This document shows, in pieces, positions 8,390 to 18,835 of a DNA stretch of 64,000 nucleotides. How positions within the stretch are numbered: position 1 is the first letter of the stretch; the number at the start of each line of letters is the position of its first letter. Below the pieces are notes generated by a model that worked only from the letters and a program-made list of their open reading frames with translations, was not told the origin of the DNA and made no database searches. The stretch is from an uncultured Mucilaginibacter sp. (GTDB lineage: Bacteria > Bacteroidota > Bacteroidia > Sphingobacteriales > Sphingobacteriaceae): the NCBI GenBank assembly GCA_913775265.1, contig CAJYJH010000094.1, positions 20,243 to 84,242 on the forward strand. The letters run 5' to 3'. The position numbers and the translations under genes are program-made.

Positions 8390-11245
8390 ATGCTTCTACA
8401 AAAAAGTTTGTTACTACGCCTTTCAATAAGCAAAGTATTATTTGCCGCTTTGCTGTTTGGTGCGTTAATTAAACCGAATGCGGTAACTGCTCAATCGCCA
8501 GACCTAAAGCTTTGGTACAACCAGCCATCACGTAAGTGGACGGATGCTTTGCCTATCGGAAATGGTCGGCTTGGTGCCATGATTTATGGCGGCATTGATA
8601 CCGAGCGCATACAGTTCAACGAACAGACTTTGTGGACGGGTCGCCCGCGGGCCTACCAGCGCGAAGGGGCGGTGAAGTACCTGCAGCCGATAAGGCAACT
8701 GTTGTTTGAAGGCAAACGTAAAGAAGCCGAAGAATTGGCCGAGGCTCATTTTATGGGCTTAAAAATTAACGAAGACACTTATGAGGCTCAAAAGGAAACC
8801 TGGTTTAAAAAGGTTCGTAGTCAAACGGCTGCCAAAGATGTAGTCTATACTGATAATAACTGGAAAAGCGTTAACCTGCCCACGCAAAAAGGCTGGGAGG
8901 TAGTACCCGGTTTTGAAGGGGTAGATGGGGCGGTTTGGTTACGTACAACGTTTAATGTACCAGCAGATTGGGCAGGTAAAAATCTGGTGTTGAGCCTGGG
9001 CCGCATCCGTGATATGGATTTTACCTACATTAACGGCGAGCAGGTAGGTACAACTACAGGTACGGATTATCGTAAATATACCATCCCGGCTAAGCTGCTT
9101 CATACGGGTGATAACGTTATTGCCATACAAGTCATCAATTACTGGGACAAAGGCGGCCTTACGAGCGAAGGCAAAGAGCTATCGGTATATCCCGAAGGCG
9201 GCACAGCAGAAAGCGGTATTAAATTGGCTAAAAGTTGGAAATACTGGATACAGGATTTCAACCCGCCGGCTTTTCCGCGTTACAATGCCGACTACCAGCC
9301 GTTTGCCGACGTGTTTTTACAATTTGCAAAACAGGGGCCTGTCAGCAATTACAAACGCAACCTCGACATCGCCAATGCTACGGCTCATGTAAGTTACACC
9401 AGTAACGGCGTTAATTTTGTTCGTGAGTATTTTTCGAGCAAGCCCGACCAGGTGATTGCTATACACCTTACGGCAGATAAGCCCGGCCACGTTAGCTTTA
9501 AAGCGGTATTAAGCACGCTGCATAAAAAATATAACATCCGCAAAGTAGACAATCAAACGCTTGCCTTATTGCTGCAAGTAAGCAACGGTGTACTAACCGG
9601 AGTAAGTTACCTCAAAATACAAGCTGCGGGCGGTAAAGTAAATTTAACTACCGATGGTATTTCGGTTACAGGTGCCAATGAGGCCACACTTTATCTGGCC
9701 GCAGCCACAAGTTTTAAAAACTCTCATGATGTTTCTGGTAACCCAGATGCACTTTGCAAAGCGGCTATTCAAAACTTAGGCAAAAAAACTTATAAAGGCA
9801 TCAAGGCGGTACACACAGCTGATTATCAAAAGTTATACAATACATTCTCGGTTAGTTTTGGTGCGGGTAAAAATGCTGAATTGCCCACCGACCAGCGCAT
9901 TCTTAAATTTAATAGTTCGGATGATCCGGGCTTGGTAGCGCTGTTTATGCAGTACGGACGGTACTTATTAATCTCATCGTCAAGACCCGGTACGGGTCCT
10001 GCCAATTTACAAGGTATTTGGAATGATCTGCTTACACCGCCCTGGGGAAGTAAGTTTACAACCAATGTAAACCTGGAGATGAACTACTGGCCATCAGAAG
10101 TGCTAAATCTTTCAGCTTGCACCGAGCCATTATACAACATGATTGATGATTTGGTAAAGAATGGTCAGCTAACCGCTAAAGCACATTACGGCGCGCCGGG
10201 ATGGGTTCTGCATCATAATACGGATTTGTGGCGCGGTACGGCACCAGTTAACGCCTCTAATCATGGCATTTGGGTTACGGGGGCGGCCTGGCTTTGTCAG
10301 CAGTTGTGGGAACATTACGAGTTTTCGCAGGACAAAGCTTTCCTTAAAAATCGTGCTTATCCGGTAATGAAGGGTGCCGCCGAGTTTTTCAACAGTTTTT
10401 TAATCAAAGATCCCAAAACCGGTTACCTGATCAGTACCCCGTCCAATTCGCCAGAGCATGGTGGGTTAGTGGCTGGCCCGACAATGGATCATCAGATCAT
10501 CCGCGAGTTATTTAAAAATTGCATTGCCGCGTCAAAAATATTGGGTGAAGATGCCGCCTTCCGCCAAACACTCGAAACTAAGTTTGCACAGATAGCACCT
10601 AACAGAATCGGTCGTGCGGGGCAACTGCAGGAGTGGATGCAGGATGTAGATGATACTACCGATACTCACCGACACGTATCACACATGTGGGGCGTTTACC
10701 CTGGTACTGATATTACACCCAAAGATGCCGCGCTAATGCAGGCCGCTAAAAAATCGATGTATTACCGTGGCGATGATGGCACAGGTTGGAGCATTGCCTG
10801 GAAAATAAATATTTGGGCGCGTATGCTTGACGGCAACCATGCTTACCTGATGCTTACTAAGTTGCTTTCGCCGGCGGACGCAGTGCCAAACCATGAAAAG
10901 GGCGGCGTATACCATAACCTGTTTGATGCACATCCACCGTTCCAGATTGATGGCAACTTTGGTGGAGCGGCCGGTGTTGCCGAAATGCTGATACAAAGTC
11001 AGGGTAAGGATATCAATTTACTGCCTGCCTTGCCTTCGGCCTTACCCAACGGCGAGGTGAAAGGCATCCGTGCACGTGGTGGTTTTACGCTTAACATTAA
11101 ATGGCAAAACGGGCAATTGCAGCAGGTGGACGTAACTTCAACCGCCGGTGATCAATGTGTTTTAAGATATAAAGATCAGGTGGTGACTATCCCTACGCAA
11201 AAAGGCAAGACTTATCAATTTAACGCTCAACTAAAGCAGTTATAA
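8390..11245 (+). CDS. GH95 family alpha-L-fucosidase/alpha-L-galactosidase-like, with inserted jelly-roll domain
   Basis: DLKLWYNQPSRKWTDALPIGNGRLGAMIYGGIDTERIQFNEQTLWTGRP, NLQGIWNDLLTPPWGSKFTTNVNLEMNYWPSEVLNLS and HRHVSHMWGVYPGTDI are GH95 hallmarks. The ORF opens at 8294, but the signal-peptide Met at 8390 avoids an 89-bp overlap. Confidence 0.88.
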   Translation: MLLQKSLLLRLSISKVLFAALLFGALIKPNAVTAQSPDLKLWYNQPSRKWTDALPIGNGRLGAMIYGGIDTERIQFNEQTLWTGRPRAYQREGAVKYLQPIRQLLFEGKRKEAEELAEAHFMGLKINEDTYEAQKETWFKKVRSQTAAKDVVYTDNNWKSVNLPTQKGWEVVPGFEGVDGAVWLRTTFNVPADWAGKNLVLSLGRIRDMDFTYINGEQVGTTTGTDYRKYTIPAKLLHTGDNVIAIQVINYWDKGGLTSEGKELSVYPEGGTAESGIKLAKSWKYWIQDFNPPAFPRYNADYQPFADVFLQFAKQGPVSNYKRNLDIANATAHVSYTSNGVNFVREYFSSKPDQVIAIHLTADKPGHVSFKAVLSTLHKKYNIRKVDNQTLALLLQVSNGVLTGVSYLKIQAAGGKVNLTTDGISVTGANEATLYLAAATSFKNSHDVSGNPDALCKAAIQNLGKKTYKGIKAVHTADYQKLYNTFSVSFGAGKNAELPTDQRILKFNSSDDPGLVALFMQYGRYLLISSSRPGTGPANLQGIWNDLLTPPWGSKFTTNVNLEMNYWPSEVLNLSACTEPLYNMIDDLVKNGQLTAKAHYGAPGWVLHHNTDLWRGTAPVNASNHGIWVTGAAWLCQQLWEHYEFSQDKAFLKNRAYPVMKGAAEFFNSFLIKDPKTGYLISTPSNSPEHGGLVAGPTMDHQIIRELFKNCIAASKILGEDAAFRQTLETKFAQIAPNRIGRAGQLQEWMQDVDDTTDTHRHVSHMWGVYPGTDITPKDAALMQAAKKSMYYRGDDGTGWSIAWKINIWARMLDGNHAYLMLTKLLSPADAVPNHEKGGVYHNLFDAHPPFQIDGNFGGAAGVAEMLIQSQGKDINLLPALPSALPNGEVKGIRARGGFTLNIKWQNGQLQQVDVTSTAGDQCVLRYKDQVVTIPTQKGKTYQFNAQLKQL

Positions 11246-11254
11246 TTATATCGA

Positions 11255-14200
11255 ATGAACGTTTCTGACCGGCAAAAATCTACTTCAGGCTTTTTTACTT
11301 TCGTTGTGCTGCAAGCAGTGCTTTTGCTGGCCGCTGCTGCTGGCTTTGCACAAGCCCGTCAGGATTTATTATTAAATAATGGCTGGCGTTCCGTAGTACA
11401 CGATCAGTCAAACCAACACAATGGTTTTGAGCAGCCCGGTTACAACGACAAAAGCTGGAAGGCAGTAACTGTTCCGCATAACTGGGATGCTTACGAAGGT
11501 TACCGCCGTTTAAAGCATGGTAACCGTCATGGTTATGCCTGGTACCGCAAAACATTCACGGCAAAGCCATTATCTGTTGGTCAGCGCTATTTTTTATGGT
11601 TTGAAGGGGTAAGTTCCTACGCTACTGTTTGGTTAAACGGGAAAAAAGTTGGCTACCATGCCGGTGGCCGTACATCTTTCACTTTGGATGTGACTGACGC
11701 AATACGTACTAACCAATCAAATATTCTGGCCGTAAGAGCCGATCATCCAGCAAATATTCAGGATTTACCCTGGGTTTGTGGCGGATGTTCGGACGAAGTG
11801 GGCTTTTCGGAAGGATCACAACCCATGGGTATATTCAGGCCGGTGCATTTAATGGCAGTTAACCAGATGCGGGTTGAACCGTTTGGTGTGCATTTGTGGA
11901 ATGATACTACGGTGTCTGAGAAGTCAGCCAACATCAATTTGGAAACCGAAGTGAAAAACTATGGCAAGGCGGCCGGCAGCATCGTTGTCGAAAGTAGATT
12001 GCTGGATGCTCAAGGCAAAACTGTAGCCAGTGCTAAGACAAGTAAGCAACTTGGAGCAACAACAACGGCCACTATACCTCAAAAATTTAGCTTAACCGGT
12101 TTGGTACATTTATGGTCTTTAGAAAATCCATATTTGTACCGCTTACAAACGCGCGTCATACAAAACGGTAAAACAATTGACGAAGTAAGCACACCTTACG
12201 GTATCCGTTGGGTTAAGTGGCCCTTAACTTCAACAAATGGGGACGGCCGGTTTTATCTGAACGGCAAACCGGTATTCATCAATGGCATTGGCGAATATGA
12301 GCATTTGATGGGCCGCAGTCACGCTTTTACAACTCAGGAAATTAAGGCACGGGTGATGCAGGTACGTGCAGCGGGGTTTAATGCTTTCCGGGATGCGCAT
12401 CAGCCTCATAATTTAGAATATCAGGAATACTGGGATAAATTGGGTTTACTTTGGTGGCCTCAGTTTTCTGCTCACATATGGTATAACACACCACAGTTCA
12501 AAGAAAATTATAAAAAACTGATCGTGGACTGGATTAAGGAAAGACGCAATAGCCCATCGGTAACCATGTGGGGATTAGAAAATGAAAGCAAACTGCCAGA
12601 AGACTTTGCCCGTGAGTGTACAGAGTTGATCCGTAAACTTGACCCTACAGCATCCATTCAACGGCTGGTAACTACATGCAATGGCGGTAAAGGCACCGAT
12701 TGGGATGTGCCGCAAAACTGGACAGGTACCTATGGCGGCAACCCATTAACCTATGCCGACGATCTGAAAAAACAAATACTGGTAGGTGAGTATGGTGCCT
12801 GGCGCAGCCTGGAATTGCATACTGAAGGCCCGTTTGTAGCCAACGGTCCTGTAAGCGAAGACCGCATGACGCAACTGATGGAAACCAAAGTGCGTTTGGC
12901 CGAAGCTGCTAAGAATGAAGTAGCCGGGCAGTATCATTGGTTATTGTATTCGCACGAAAATCCAGGCCGTATACAAGGGGGAGAAGGTTACCGTGAATTA
13001 GACCGCGTAGGGCCAATAAATTACAAAGGTCTGTTTACACCTTGGGGGCAACCACTGGATGTGTTTTACATGTTCAGGGCCAATTATGCCGACAAGCATA
13101 AAGAGTCAATGGCTTACATTGTATCGCATACATGGCCCAATCGCTGGTTATCGCCGGGGATAAAGGATAGCATTACGGTATATTCTAATTGCGATGAGGT
13201 TGAGCTGTTTAATGATGTAAAATCAGCATCCTTAGGCCGTAAAAAAAAACAGGGGATAGGCACACATTTTCAGTGGGATAAAGTCAATATAAAGTACAAT
13301 GTGCTGTATGCAGTTGGTTACGTAGATGGTAAAGCTGTGGCACAAGATTATATTGTCTTGAATAATCTGCCTCAAGCACCGAATTACAAACAGTTATACG
13401 CTAATCAGCGCGATTTACTGAAGCCGCTAGCCGGGCAAAAATACTTGTATCGTGTAAATTGCGGCGGACCAGAATACACTGATTTACATGGTAATACATG
13501 GCAGGCCGATGCCCATCAGACCGCAGGTGGTACGTGGGGATCAAAATCGTGGACTGATGATTACAAAGGCATTCCGGCGTTTTTTGCCAGTCAGCAACGC
13601 ACATTTGATGCCATGTGTAACACTGCAGACGGCAAGCTATTTCAAACTTACCGTTATGGAACAGATAAGTTACAGTATAACTTTCCCGTTGCAGATGGTA
13701 CTTATCAAATCGAGCTCTATTTTAACGAACCCTGGTATGGTACCGGCGGTGGCATGGACTGCAATGGCTGGCGGCAGTTTGATGTGGCGGTGAATGGTAA
13801 AACCATGATTTCTAAACTCGACATCTGGAAGGAAGCTGGCTATAATACTGGATTGAAGAAAGTAGTTTCTGCTACGATTAAAGGTGGTAATTTACAAATT
13901 ACCTTCCCCGAAGTTTATTCGGGCCAGGCCATTGTCTCAGCAATCGCTATAAGTACACTAAACAGCAAGGCTACAGCTGCGCCATCATCCACAGGTATTG
14001 TAAAGAATTTGACGGGTAGTCGATCAGTAAAAGCTAAAACCTGGCTGGATATAGGTGATCAGGTTTATATCGACGATAACGAGACTACTTTCAATAAATT
14101 GCCATCCTCATTATACGGGGCAGATTGGATTCAAACGGGAACTGAAGCTAAGAATGAGGGTACCGGGCAGTTCACGATGGCGCAAGACGGCGACCTTTAT

Positions 14201-14809
14201 ATAGCTATGGATATTGCTGCAGCCGAAAGACCGGATTGGCTCAAAGACTTTGAAGTTACCGGCCTCAATTTACAACTGAGCGCACAGGGCGGCCACGATA
14301 TGCCGCTGTACCGCAAACGTTATAAGCAAAATGAAATAGTGTCTTTAAAAGAAAATAAAGGTAGCCTGATGTATCTGGCCATAGTATTGCCTGCCAACAC
14401 GCTCGAACCGGCTACCGATTTAAGGAAGACAGTTACATACAAAGCCGACGATGCTTTAGCACAGGGTAGCGCCAAAACCGACACGCTGAGCGGTCGTAAA
14501 GTGATACGATTCAGCCCGACTAAAGGCACTGCTGTATTCAACATCAATCCGGGTGTGGCGGATTTGTATGCCTTACGCATTAAGTACTATAATTTAACCA
14601 ACCAGACCTTTACGGCAAACATGCAACTTTTGGCCGCTGATGGTACGGTGATGAAAATCGAAGAATTGTCGTTTAAACCCGTACAAAAAGGTAAATCGGG
14701 GACGGCAGCAACCACTACCGGCACCAGTATAAACGCCGGTAACTACCGGGTATTGATTACGGCCCCGGCAGCCGATGGTTTAAGCATAGCCAGTGTTGAA
14801 ATGCAATAA
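11255..14809 (+). CDS. GH2 family glycoside hydrolase with malectin-like domain and additional C-terminal region
   Basis: GH2 sugar-binding domain (VPHNWDAYEGYRRLKHGNRHGYAWYRKTF), MWGLENESKL acid/base region, ILVGEYGAWRS; YLYRVNCGGPEYTDLHGNTWQAD...LYFNEPWYG malectin-like. Confidence 0.85.
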   Translation: MNVSDRQKSTSGFFTFVVLQAVLLLAAAAGFAQARQDLLLNNGWRSVVHDQSNQHNGFEQPGYNDKSWKAVTVPHNWDAYEGYRRLKHGNRHGYAWYRKTFTAKPLSVGQRYFLWFEGVSSYATVWLNGKKVGYHAGGRTSFTLDVTDAIRTNQSNILAVRADHPANIQDLPWVCGGCSDEVGFSEGSQPMGIFRPVHLMAVNQMRVEPFGVHLWNDTTVSEKSANINLETEVKNYGKAAGSIVVESRLLDAQGKTVASAKTSKQLGATTTATIPQKFSLTGLVHLWSLENPYLYRLQTRVIQNGKTIDEVSTPYGIRWVKWPLTSTNGDGRFYLNGKPVFINGIGEYEHLMGRSHAFTTQEIKARVMQVRAAGFNAFRDAHQPHNLEYQEYWDKLGLLWWPQFSAHIWYNTPQFKENYKKLIVDWIKERRNSPSVTMWGLENESKLPEDFARECTELIRKLDPTASIQRLVTTCNGGKGTDWDVPQNWTGTYGGNPLTYADDLKKQILVGEYGAWRSLELHTEGPFVANGPVSEDRMTQLMETKVRLAEAAKNEVAGQYHWLLYSHENPGRIQGGEGYRELDRVGPINYKGLFTPWGQPLDVFYMFRANYADKHKESMAYIVSHTWPNRWLSPGIKDSITVYSNCDEVELFNDVKSASLGRKKKQGIGTHFQWDKVNIKYNVLYAVGYVDGKAVAQDYIVLNNLPQAPNYKQLYANQRDLLKPLAGQKYLYRVNCGGPEYTDLHGNTWQADAHQTAGGTWGSKSWTDDYKGIPAFFASQQRTFDAMCNTADGKLFQTYRYGTDKLQYNFPVADGTYQIELYFNEPWYGTGGGMDCNGWRQFDVAVNGKTMISKLDIWKEAGYNTGLKKVVSATIKGGNLQITFPEVYSGQAIVSAIAISTLNSKATAAPSSTGIVKNLTGSRSVKAKTWLDIGDQVYIDDNETTFNKLPSSLYGADWIQTGTEAKNEGTGQFTMAQDGDLYIAMDIAAAERPDWLKDFEVTGLNLQLSAQGGHDMPLYRKRYKQNEIVSLKENKGSLMYLAIVLPANTLEPATDLRKTVTYKADDALAQGSAKTDTLSGRKVIRFSPTKGTAVFNINPGVADLYALRIKYYNLTNQTFTANMQLLAADGTVMKIEELSFKPVQKGKSGTAATTTGTSINAGNYRVLITAPAADGLSIASVEMQ

Positions 14810-14828
14810 AAAGTCCCACAGTAAACCA

Positions 14829-17573
14829 ATGAAGAAGTTTTACCTATTCTTGATTTTATTACCCTTACACAGCTTAGCACAAAGCTTACAGATAAGTACT
14901 TTAAAGTGTGAGTATAAGGCAAATCCATCAGGAATTGAAAACCCGGCTCCCAAACTGAGTTGGCAGTTGCTGAGCAGCGGGTTTAACATCAGGCAAAAAG
15001 CGTATCGTATACTGGTAACCGATAACCTGGTTGCCTTGCAGAGAAACTTAGGTAATATTTGGGATTCTAAAAAGGTTAATTCTTCGGCATCTATCCAAAT
15101 CCCTTACCAGGGCAAACCACTGCAAAGTGCAAAAACTTATTACTGGAAGGCAATGGTTTGGGACAACCAAAACCATGTAACCAGTTGGAGTAAGCCGCAA
15201 AGCTGGCAAATGGGCTTGCTTAACGCTCAGGACTGGAAAGGCGCTAAGTGGATTGGCTATGAAAAGCTGCCGGACACCTCACGCATTGTACCTTTGTTAC
15301 ATGGGCGCGGACCGAAAAAGCTGGGCACCTTGAATGATGTGTTGCCTTTAATGCGCAAAACCTTCGCTGTAAAAAAGCCGGTCAAAAAGTCGACTTTATA
15401 CATCTGCGGCCTGGGGCATTTTGAACTAAGCGTGAACGGTAAAAAGATCGGCGATCACTTTTTGGATCCGGGATGGACGGCCTACGACAAACAGGCACTG
15501 TATGTACCTTTTGATGTTACCAAAAATATTCAGCAAGGCAAAAATGCTATGGGCGTGATGTTGGGTAATGGTTTCTACTTCATTCCACGCGACAAGCGTT
15601 ATCGCAAACTTACCGGTGCCTACGGTTTCCCTAAAATGATATGCCGGTTGGTAACAGAATATGCCGATGGCTCTGTCGAAAATGTAATAAGCGACGAAAG
15701 CTGGAGAACGTCTCCGTCACCAGTAACTTTTACCAGTATTTACGGCGGCGAAGACTACAACGCCAACCTGGAACAAAAAGGCTGGAATACTATTGCTTTT
15801 AATGATAAATCCTGGAAAAATGTGATGGTGGTAGATGGCTCGCCGGTGCTGAACGCACAACTGGCTGATCCATTAAAGATATTTGACCAGTTTGCACCGC
15901 AAAAAACAACCGACTTAGGAAACAACAAATGGATGTTTGATTTAGGGCAGAATGTTTCAGGCATCCCGCAAATAACTGTAAGGGGAAAAAAAGGCGACAC
16001 AGTAAAAATTACGCCGGCCGAATTGCTTAAAGCCGCCGATGGTTCAGCCAATCAGGGCGGTTCGGGTGGACCTTACTACTGCACTTATATACTCAAAGGT
16101 GATGGTGAAGAAACGTGGCAGCCACGTTTTACTTATTACGGATTCCGTTACTTACAGGTAGAAGGTGCTGCGCCGAAGGGTAAAGATAACCCGCAGCGTT
16201 TGCCCGTACTAATTTCTGTTAAAGGCTTACATACCCGCAACGCCGCTGCTGCAACAGGTAGTTTTTCGTGCTCAAACGATCTATTCAACAAAACTTACAG
16301 TCTAATCGATTGGGCTATTAAAAGTAACATGGCCAGCGTGTTTACCGATTGTCCGCACCGCGAAAAGTTGGGTTGGCTGGAAGAGGCGCATTTGGTGGGT
16401 GGTTCCATGCAATACATTTATGATATTGCTAACCTGAGCCGCAAGTGCATCAATGATATGCAGGTAGCGCAGACCGATGAGGGCCTTATTCCCGAAATTG
16501 CACCTGAGTTTACTAAGTTTGCCGAACCTTTCCGCGATTCGCCTGAGTGGGGCAGCAACGCCATTATTCTGCCTTGGTATCTTTACCAATGGTATGGCGA
16601 CATGCAGGTTTTGGCTGATAATTACACCACGACGCAGCGGTATCTAAAATACCTTGAGGGTAAAGCTGATAAAGGTATCCTGAAACAAGGCTTAGGCGAT
16701 TGGTACGATATTGGGCCTAAGTCGCCGGGACTATCCCAAAACACGCCTCAGGGACTTACTGCGACCGCCATTTATCATTATGATCTGCAAATTGCCGAAA
16801 AAGTGGCGCAGTTGTTAGGCAAGTCTGCCGATGCTGATCGTTACCAAAAATTAGCGGCAGAGGTGAAGCAGGCGTTCAACAAAAGTTTTTTTAATGAGCA
16901 AACTAAACAATACGGAACGGGTAGCCAAACGGCTAATGCCATGGCCATTTACTGTGGTTTGGTAGATTCGAGATACAAAACTGCTGTGGTCGACAATATT
17001 GTACAAGATTTGCGAAGCCGCAACGACAGTTTAACTGCTGGCGATATAGGTTACCGCTATCTGCTGCGCGTGCTGGATGATGAAGGTTGTTCGGACGTGA
17101 TTTATGCCATGAATAATCGTTCGGATGTGCCGGGTTATGGCTACCAGTTGGCCAAAGGTGCCACGGCCCTTACCGAATCGTGGCAGGCCCTGCCTGGGGT
17201 GTCTAACAACCACCTGATGTTAGGGCATTTAATGGAATGGTTTTACAGTGGTTTGGCCGGTATTCGTCAAACGCCAAACAGCGTTGCCTTCCGCAATGTT
17301 GAAATCCGTCCGGAGCCAGTGGGTGATGTAAACCATGCCGAGGCTAAAACACAAACTCCCTACGGTACTGTCAGCAGTAAATGGCTGCGCGATGGTAATA
17401 AGTTTACTTTAGATATTGAAATACCTGTTAATAGCGATGCGGTGGTTTATTTGCCCGTAGGTAAAGCAGCTAAATTAGCCGTTAATGGCAAGGCGGCTTT
17501 GAACACGATGAATGCTAATGGTAAAGTCGTGCTTAAGGTAGGCTCGGGTAAATATCATATCACTGCAAATTAG
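14829..17573 (+). CDS. GH78 alpha-L-rhamnosidase
   Basis: LKCEYKANPSGIENPAPKLSWQL N-terminus, FTDCPHREKLGWLEEAHLVGGSMQYIYD, ATALTESWQALPGVSNNHLMLGHLMEWFYSGLAGI. Internal signal-peptide Met (MKKFYLFLILLPL) at 14829 is favoured over 14793. Confidence 0.92.
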   Translation: MKKFYLFLILLPLHSLAQSLQISTLKCEYKANPSGIENPAPKLSWQLLSSGFNIRQKAYRILVTDNLVALQRNLGNIWDSKKVNSSASIQIPYQGKPLQSAKTYYWKAMVWDNQNHVTSWSKPQSWQMGLLNAQDWKGAKWIGYEKLPDTSRIVPLLHGRGPKKLGTLNDVLPLMRKTFAVKKPVKKSTLYICGLGHFELSVNGKKIGDHFLDPGWTAYDKQALYVPFDVTKNIQQGKNAMGVMLGNGFYFIPRDKRYRKLTGAYGFPKMICRLVTEYADGSVENVISDESWRTSPSPVTFTSIYGGEDYNANLEQKGWNTIAFNDKSWKNVMVVDGSPVLNAQLADPLKIFDQFAPQKTTDLGNNKWMFDLGQNVSGIPQITVRGKKGDTVKITPAELLKAADGSANQGGSGGPYYCTYILKGDGEETWQPRFTYYGFRYLQVEGAAPKGKDNPQRLPVLISVKGLHTRNAAAATGSFSCSNDLFNKTYSLIDWAIKSNMASVFTDCPHREKLGWLEEAHLVGGSMQYIYDIANLSRKCINDMQVAQTDEGLIPEIAPEFTKFAEPFRDSPEWGSNAIILPWYLYQWYGDMQVLADNYTTTQRYLKYLEGKADKGILKQGLGDWYDIGPKSPGLSQNTPQGLTATAIYHYDLQIAEKVAQLLGKSADADRYQKLAAEVKQAFNKSFFNEQTKQYGTGSQTANAMAIYCGLVDSRYKTAVVDNIVQDLRSRNDSLTAGDIGYRYLLRVLDDEGCSDVIYAMNNRSDVPGYGYQLAKGATALTESWQALPGVSNNHLMLGHLMEWFYSGLAGIRQTPNSVAFRNVEIRPEPVGDVNHAEAKTQTPYGTVSSKWLRDGNKFTLDIEIPVNSDAVVYLPVGKAAKLAVNGKAALNTMNANGKVVLKVGSGKYHITAN

Positions 17574-17634
17574 TTTGCCTACTGAACCGATTTAAAAAAC
17601 AACTATAATCAACTATTAATACTTAAACAACACA

Positions 17635-18771
17635 ATGAGATATCTTACAGCCATTAAAAGCCAGATTTTGGCTGCAGCCTTAATAATTACGGTAACGACC
17701 GCATGGGCGCAAACGGCTAAAAAGGAAGTTGCAGACAACGTAATGCAGAAAATTTATGAGGAAGTGAAAACTCCTTTTAAATACGGCATGGTACTTACAC
17801 CTGCAGATAACAGCCAGAAAATGGATTGCCCTACGGTGTTTCGCAAGAACAATCAATGGTACATGACCTACCTGATTTTTAATGGTAGGGGATATGAAAC
17901 GTGGCTGGCCAACAGCAAAGATTTACTGAACTGGAAGCAGTTAGGTAGAATTATGTCATTTAGTGACACCACCGATTGGGACAGCAACCAAAAAGCGGGC
18001 TATCCGGCTTTGCAGGACACCAAATGGGGAGGCAACTATGAGTTGCAAAAATATCAGAATAAATACTGGATGTCGTACTTTGGCGGGCACGACCGTGGGT
18101 ACGAAAAAGGTTTACTTTCCATCAGTGTTGCCTTCACCGAAAAAGATCCTTCCGTTGCTCATGAGTGGCAGCGTTTGGGCAAGCCGGTTTTGATGGCTAC
18201 CGACTCAAACGTGCAATGGTGGGATAATCACACATTGTATAAAGAAACTGTGATTTGGGATAAAACCAATAGCTTGGGCCATCCATTCATCATGTACTAT
18301 AACGCCAATGGCGATAGTGTGAACAAAAAGCGCGGTGCCGAGCGTATCGGCATGGCTTTTTCTGATGATATGGTGACCTGGAAACGCGCAGAAAAAAATC
18401 CTATCCTCAACCATAACATTGGCATCACCGGCGATCCTTACCTGCAAAAGATAGGCGACGTTTGGGTAATGTTTTACTTTGGAGCTTTCTGGAAAGACAA
18501 AGGCGGAGCCTTTAACCGTTTTGCCTGCTCGTATGATCTGACTAACTGGACCGAGTGGAAAGGCGATGACTTGATCCAATCGTCGGAACCTTACGACAAT
18601 ATGTTTGCCCATAAATCATGTGTCATTAAATACGAGGGTGTGGTTTATCATTTTTATTGTGCTGTAAACAAAGCCGACCAGCGTGGTATTGCAGTGGCTA
18701 CCTCTAAAGATATGGGTAAAAGCTTGGTTAGCTTTGTGGCGCCGCCACCATCAAAAGCAAAAAAGAACTAA
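17635..18771 (+). CDS. Secreted five-bladed beta-propeller glycosidase (GH43/GH117/GH137-like superfamily)
   Basis: Signal peptide; MDCPTVFRKNNQWYMTYLIFNGRGYETWLANSKDLLNWKQLG and ITGDPYLQKIGDVWVMFYFGAFW repeats typical of five-bladed propeller enzymes. Confidence 0.65.
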   Translation: MRYLTAIKSQILAAALIITVTTAWAQTAKKEVADNVMQKIYEEVKTPFKYGMVLTPADNSQKMDCPTVFRKNNQWYMTYLIFNGRGYETWLANSKDLLNWKQLGRIMSFSDTTDWDSNQKAGYPALQDTKWGGNYELQKYQNKYWMSYFGGHDRGYEKGLLSISVAFTEKDPSVAHEWQRLGKPVLMATDSNVQWWDNHTLYKETVIWDKTNSLGHPFIMYYNANGDSVNKKRGAERIGMAFSDDMVTWKRAEKNPILNHNIGITGDPYLQKIGDVWVMFYFGAFWKDKGGAFNRFACSYDLTNWTEWKGDDLIQSSEPYDNMFAHKSCVIKYEGVVYHFYCAVNKADQRGIAVATSKDMGKSLVSFVAPPPSKAKKN

Positions 18772-18835
18772 GTTTGCCGGTATTGCAAATGCCGTTTAGT
18801 TTAAACGGCGAGGGTTGGGGATTAAGTAAGTAAAT

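Noticed and set aside
12571-12600. Possible inactive GH2 at 11255 because the usual GNE motif reads LENES
   Set aside because: The catalytic Glu of the NE pair and a plausible nucleophile (VGEYGA) are both present, so inactivation is not supported.
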